Below, one piece after another: positions 63,202 to 64,000 of a stretch of DNA of 64,000 bases. The DNA is from Mucilaginibacter xinganensis. GTDB taxonomy: Bacteria > Bacteroidota > Bacteroidia > Sphingobacteriales > Sphingobacteriaceae. Both the position numbers and the translations under genes were made by a program. The notes under the pieces are model-generated. The model did no database searches. It had not been told where the DNA came from and saw nothing but the letters and a program-made list of their open reading frames with translations. Where the stretch lies: NCBI RefSeq assembly GCF_002257585.1, contig NZ_CP022743.1:4712001-4776000 (forward strand), in the 5' to 3' direction. Position 1 is the stretch's first letter. Each line of letters starts with the position of its first letter.

Positions 63202-64000
63202 ATGATAAAATGGGGTATTATTGGTTGCGGGCGTATTGCACACCGGTTTATGCAGGGGTTCAAAGCAGTACCTGGTAATGAATTGGTTTCATTATGGTCG
63301 CGCCGTGAAGAATCTGTAAATAGTTTTGCCGCCCTGCATGGTGGTAACGCCTGCAAAACCGTTGACGAATTACTTACAAGCGATATTGACGCCGTATATA
63401 TAGCAACCCTGCCCGACAGCCACGCCGATTATTGCTTTGCAGCTTTTAAAGCCGGTAAGCATGTGTTGTGTGAGAAACCGGCAGCCATCAATCTTAAAAG
63501 CCTGGAGGAAATCATTGCGGCAGCGAAAAAGCACAACCTGCTTTTTATGGAAGGAATGAAGCCGCCTTTTTATCCCTTATATCGTAATTTAAAGGAATAC
63601 CTGTTGAATGACCCCATCGGCCCGGTAGGTTATGTAAGGGCAGGCTCATCGGTAGCTGATATTGCGCCGGAACACCCGAACTTTAACCACGAACTGGCAG
63701 GAGGGGCAATTATGGGGATAGGTATTTACGAAGCATTTTTAGCCGTGGACTGGCTTGGTGACACCAAAGAAGTGCAGACAATGGGGCGCTTCGGCGAAAC
63801 AGGTATTGATATGTTTACTGTATTTCAAACCCTCCATACAAACGGTTACGCACAGCTATATGCCGGATTTGACTTGCACGGAAAAGGCGATGCCTTGATT
63901 TGCGGAACTCTTGGTCATGTAACTATTCATAAAAATTGGTGGAACCCATCCCATGCAACCATTAATTATCTTGATGGCCGCTCGGTTGACCTTGATGTAC
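63202..64000 (+). CDS. Gfo/Idh/MocA-family oxidoreductase, N-terminal part (runs off window)
   Basis: ATG 63202 begins MIKWGIIGCGRIAHRFMQGF, the NAD(P)-binding Rossmann motif GxGxxA-like. It continues with IDAVYIATLPDSHADYCFAA and the family mark AGKHVLCEKPAA with its catalytic-site lysine, then a C-terminal beta-sheet domain start (GPVGYVRAGSSVADIAP, ELAGGAIMGIGIYEA). About 266 of roughly 320-330 residues are inside the window. Such enzymes oxidise sugars, inositols or reduce dihydrodiols; substrate is unclear. The start lies 10 bases after the terminator of the upstream gene. Confidence 0.92.
   Translation, partial: MIKWGIIGCGRIAHRFMQGFKAVPGNELVSLWSRREESVNSFAALHGGNACKTVDELLTSDIDAVYIATLPDSHADYCFAAFKAGKHVLCEKPAAINLKSLEEIIAAAKKHNLLFMEGMKPPFYPLYRNLKEYLLNDPIGPVGYVRAGSSVADIAPEHPNFNHELAGGAIMGIGIYEAFLAVDWLGDTKEVQTMGRFGETGIDMFTVFQTLHTNGYAQLYAGFDLHGKGDALICGTLGHVTIHKNWWNPSHATINYLDGRSVDLDV

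Overview
The window comes from a Bacteroidota chromosome, most likely Sphingobacteriaceae and Mucilaginibacter-like. This rests on protein families seen here (DUF6702, GYF-RDD proteins, ATPase-less FtsX permeases, GH35, M1/M28 secreted peptidases), near-absent Shine-Dalgarno sequences with A-rich leaders, and TAnnTTTG-type -7 promoter elements. No rRNA, tRNA or CRISPR array was found.

Layout. 1-1.9 kb: the 5' end of a TamB-like gene divergent from tsaD, then a small membrane protein. 1.9-3.8 kb: a minus-strand unit of a DUF6734-type gene (DxD motif, PqqD-like tail) and a GG-leader peptide gene, a candidate RiPP locus. 4-7 kb: M28 peptidase and threonine synthase. 7.2-9.2 kb: an accessory stretch of three small genes separated by related GC-rich repeats. 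9.4-30 kb: mostly core or lifestyle genes, namely two M1 peptidases, HupE-like and DUF6702 proteins, ParE, cytidine deaminase, SGNH hydrolase, a YncE/phosphoesterase fusion, aldose epimerase, GH35 beta-galactosidase and a ClC channel. 30.2-33.6 kb: two tandem FtsX-family permeases, the second cut after about 317 codons. 33.6-47.4 kb: a roughly 13.7-kb accessory island whose right edge abuts the last 38 codons of an FtsX permease. 47.7-64 kb: bacilliredoxin, M23 peptidase plus bactofilin, AhcY, a multi-PAS histidine kinase, GYF-RDD proteins, PspC/LiaF-like envelope proteins, SDR, GtrA, MlaE/MlaF, an rRNA-methyltransferase-like enzyme, a lipoprotein and a partial Gfo/Idh/MocA oxidoreductase.

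The island is the most striking accessory region. From left to right it holds a decayed IS3-family element splitting a GC-rich remnant, two related secreted NVGIGT-type fibre-like proteins, a secreted Rhs protein with a DUF5977 domain, a secreted DUF6443/Rhs-core protein whose C-terminal tip looks like a URI/GIY-YIG nuclease toxin, an AT-rich candidate immunity gene 6 bp downstream, a regulator remnant, and a hypothetical/XRE gene pair. Base composition steps from GC-rich to host-like to AT-rich along it, as expected of a mosaic polymorphic-toxin locus. The RiPP-like locus is the other candidate for an undescribed system. No database search was possible; family names rest on motif recognition.
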